Shown piece by piece: positions 22,251 to 23,918 of a DNA stretch of 23,918 bases; position 1 is the stretch's first letter; each line of letters begins with the position of its first letter. The notes under the pieces were generated by a model, which was not told the origin of the DNA, made no database searches, and saw only the letters and a list, made by a program, of their open reading frames with translations. The DNA comes from JBCCZC01 sp039188505. GTDB lineage: Bacteria > Pseudomonadota > Gammaproteobacteria > Xanthomonadales > SZUA-38. The translations under genes and the position numbers were made by a program. The DNA lies in NCBI GenBank assembly GCA_039188505.1, contig JBCCZC010000029.1, forward strand, positions 1 through 23,918. Direction: 5' to 3'.

Positions 22251-23327
22251 ATGACCACCGCAACCCGCGTCGCCGCAGACCTGCCGAGCCAGGAAACGAT
22301 GATGACCGCGTTCCTCGAGGGCGACGCGGCCTTCGATGGCGTCTTCGTGACCGGCGTGCGCACCACGGGCATCTTCTGTCGACCGTCGTGCACCGCCCGC
22401 AAGCCGCTACCCAAGAACGTGGAGTTCTTTCCGAGCCACAGCGCGGCGCTGCATTCGGGGTATCGTCCGTGCAAGCGCTGTCGGCCGATGGACCCCCCGG
22501 CCGGTACGCCGGACTGGATCCGCGCCCTGATGCGCGATGTGGAGGCCGACCCCCAGCGACGCTGGCGGGATACGGACCTGCGGGCCCGCGACCTCGCGCC
22601 GGAACGCGTGCGCCGCTGGTTCCGGGCGAATCACGGCATGACCTTTCACGCCTACGCGCGCGGCATCCGGCTCGGCCAGGCGCTCGGGAAGATCGGGCGC
22701 GGCGACAGCTCCGTGACCCACGCGGCCATGGACGCCGGTTTCGACTCCTTGAGCGGCTTCGCGGACGCCGCCCGGCGCGCGACGGGCGCGTCCCCGCGCG
22801 CCGCCGGCGCGGACGACATCATCCATTTCCAGCGAATCGACACGCCCCTCGGCCCCATGATTGCTGGCGCCGTGGACGCCGGTCTGTGCCTGCTCGAGTT
22901 CGCGGATCGACGGGCGCTCGAAACCCAGCTCGACGTCCTCGCCCGGCGCCTTGGGCGTCCGCTGGTTCCCGGCGGACACCCCTGGCTGGCGCAGATCGAG
23001 ACGGAGCTGGGCGAGTACTTTGCCGACGATCGCCGTCGCTTCGATGTGCCGCTGGTGATCGAGGGCACACCGTTTCAGGAGGAAGTGTGGCGAGCGCTGC
23101 TGACGATCGACTACGGCGAGACGCGCTCCTACGCCGAGATGGCCGCCCAGGTCGGCCGCCCCAACGCCGTCCGGGCGCTGGGCACCGCCAATGGCGCCAA
23201 TCGATTGGCGATTGTCATTCCATGCCACCGGGTGATCGGGGCCAACGGGGCACTGTCAGGCTACGGCGGCGGCGTTTGGCGCAAGCAGCGCCTGCTCGAT
23301 CTCGAGCGAGGCGGCTTCGGGTTCTAG
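22251..23327 (+). CDS. ada: Bifunctional Ada: methyl-DNA sensor/transcriptional activator and O6-methylguanine-DNA methyltransferase
   Basis: A 358-residue full-length Ada. The N-terminal zinc domain has all four ligands: Cys43 and Cys47 (GIFCRPSC), and Cys74 and Cys77 (RPCKRC). In E. coli the first of these (Cys38) takes methyl groups from phosphotriesters and switches on activation. An AraC-type helix-turn-helix follows (about 85-185). The C-terminal alkyltransferase domain (about 190-355) has the acceptor Cys325 in IPCHRVIG, with the RAVG-like VRALGTANGANR and SGYGGGVWRK segments. It repairs O6-alkylguanine and phosphotriesters and should activate the adaptive response. No alkA or alkB neighbour is present. 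The ATG has a GAGG ribosome binding site, and a TAGACT -10-like hexamer lies at 22215-22220. Confidence 0.95.
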   Translation: MTTATRVAADLPSQETMMTAFLEGDAAFDGVFVTGVRTTGIFCRPSCTARKPLPKNVEFFPSHSAALHSGYRPCKRCRPMDPPAGTPDWIRALMRDVEADPQRRWRDTDLRARDLAPERVRRWFRANHGMTFHAYARGIRLGQALGKIGRGDSSVTHAAMDAGFDSLSGFADAARRATGASPRAAGADDIIHFQRIDTPLGPMIAGAVDAGLCLLEFADRRALETQLDVLARRLGRPLVPGGHPWLAQIETELGEYFADDRRRFDVPLVIEGTPFQEEVWRALLTIDYGETRSYAEMAAQVGRPNAVRALGTANGANRLAIVIPCHRVIGANGALSGYGGGVWRKQRLLDLERGGFGF

Positions 23328-23365
23328 CCTTCGTCCCCAACGGCACCCCGGCAATAGGTCCGGGA

Positions 23366-23918
23366 TCAGGGGGCCTCGAAACGGATCGAGGACACCGTAT
23401 CCCAGCGGAAGTACTCCCGCTGATCGCCGGACTTCACGACGATGCCGCTGTTGCTGTCGCTGACGTCCCGCTGTCGGCTGAGGGTCCAGGTCGTACCGTC
23501 GTGCAGGGTCACCGTGGATTGACCTGCGCCGCGCTCGATACTCGTGATCCGATGGAACGGCACGTAGGCCCGTGAGTTGCCGAGCACGCCGTCGAGGATG
23601 TCTACGGAGCGCTGCTCGTCCACGTCGAAGACGATTTCCCCGGATCGGTTCCCGCCGTCCACCGTGACGCTACCCCGCAGCGTCCCGAGGTCGGCCCAAG
23701 CCGATCGGCCCGGCAGAAACCCCTCCGGGATCGGTGCGAAATCGACGCGCTGGAAATCGGCCCACTCGAAGTCAACCCGACCGAAGGCCGGATTCACGAG
23801 CATCAGACCGCGGTTTTCCTCGTCGACGTCGTTGCTGTTGTTCAGCACCACGTCGAGCCCCTGATTCGTGATCACGCGGCTCGCGTCGCCGAGGTTCTCG
23901 ATGCTGACGAGATCGCCG
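23366..23918 (-). CDS. Beta-rich protein of unknown function, C-terminal part, built of a duplicated module
   Basis: The frame is open to the window edge, so the N-terminus is missing; 183 residues are visible. A GTG at 23875 is in frame but unlikely to be the start, because the same protein pattern continues upstream (SIENLGDASR). The visible part is mainly beta strand with Asp/Asn-rich turns. Two related modules lie at about visible residues 4-62 and 124-183; each runs through SIE, an Asn-Asp-Val or Arg-Asp-Val turn, an Asn-x-Gly strand, and a Trp followed by a closing V/I-x-F strand. Between them is LRGSVTVDGG...SGEIVFDVDE. I do not recognise a family. A repeated structural domain of an envelope protein is plausible, but the location is unknown without the N-terminus. 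Confidence 0.72.
   Translation of the reverse strand, partial: GDLVSIENLGDASRVITNQGLDVVLNNSNDVDEENRGLMLVNPAFGRVDFEWADFQRVDFAPIPEGFLPGRSAWADLGTLRGSVTVDGGNRSGEIVFDVDEQRSVDILDGVLGNSRAYVPFHRITSIERGAGQSTVTLHDGTTWTLSRQRDVSDSNSGIVVKSGDQREYFRWDTVSSIRFEAP
23369..23548 (-). repeat. Module B of the duplicated unit in the C-terminal beta-rich protein
   Basis: Visible residues 124-183: SIE-x-G, then HDGTTWTL, RDVSDSNSGIVV and RWDTVSSIRFEAP. Order and spacing parallel module A. Confidence 0.6.
23732..23908 (-). repeat. Module A of the duplicated unit in the C-terminal beta-rich protein
   Basis: Visible residues 4-62: SIENLG, then TNQGLDVVL, NDVDEENRGLMLV and EWADFQRVDFAP. It aligns with module B with at most one or two single-residue gaps. 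Confidence 0.6.

Noticed and set aside
23347..23364. CCCGG-N8-CCGGG hairpin between the convergent ada and beta-rich protein genes as a terminator.
   Set aside because: Only a five-pair stem without a T tract on either strand; such stems are common by chance in this base composition.

Overview
The window is GC-rich, densely coded chromosomal DNA from a gammaproteobacterium. The evidence is the pyrG-kdsA-eno-ftsB-truD backbone, a 630-residue ParE, a CpxR/CpxA/CpxP-type envelope stress locus and a full-length Ada protein. The C-terminal Trp/Gly-rich modules of the secreted carboxypeptidase remind me of Xanthomonadales/Wenzhouxiangella-type proteomes, but that placement is from memory and weak. 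I see no tRNA, rRNA, CRISPR array, transposase or phage gene, and no gene-free stretch over 300 bases.

Layout. 1-1196 (minus): the N-terminal part of a tandem-GAF signalling protein that runs out of the window. 1267-3123 (plus): a short run of a GIY-YIG protein, an orphan ParA-type ATPase and a PhyH-type dioxygenase, the last two overlapping. 3111-5770: a two-component system (cpxA-like and cpxR-like, minus) divergent from a Spy/CpxP-like periplasmic protein (plus). Their shared intergenic region holds a perfect GTAAA-N5-GTAAA CpxR box. 5970-17397 (minus): eleven co-oriented, tightly spaced genes. In transcription order they are pyrG, kdsA, eno, an NTF2-like secreted protein, ftsB, truD, a secreted polysaccharide deacetylase, a BtuF-like protein, an alpha-helical exported protein, an M14 carboxypeptidase and a small membrane protein.

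17600-19492 (plus): parE, divergent from pyrG. 19505-20365 (minus): a small GNAT acetyltransferase followed by a rhomboid protease. 20400-21113 (plus): an SDR. 21257-21469 (minus): a two-helix membrane protein, possibly leaderless. 21637-22104 (plus): a small exported protein of unknown role. 22251-23327 (plus): ada. 23366-23918 (minus): the C-terminal part of a beta-rich protein built from a duplicated module.

How the genes work together. The clearest functional unit is the Cpx-like envelope stress circuit, whose operator lies just upstream of a candidate cpxR promoter and so suggests autoregulation together with control of the chaperone-like gene. The long minus-strand run joins core metabolism (CTP, KDO, glycolysis), cell division (FtsB) and tRNA modification to a tail of accessory, mostly exported proteins. 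The usual ispD-ispF pair between ftsB and truD is absent. No single novel defence or biosynthetic system is evident. The points most worth following are the CpxR box, the AT-rich palindromes near ftsB and ada, the duplicated modules in two extracellular-type proteins, and the accessory genes attached to the core cluster.
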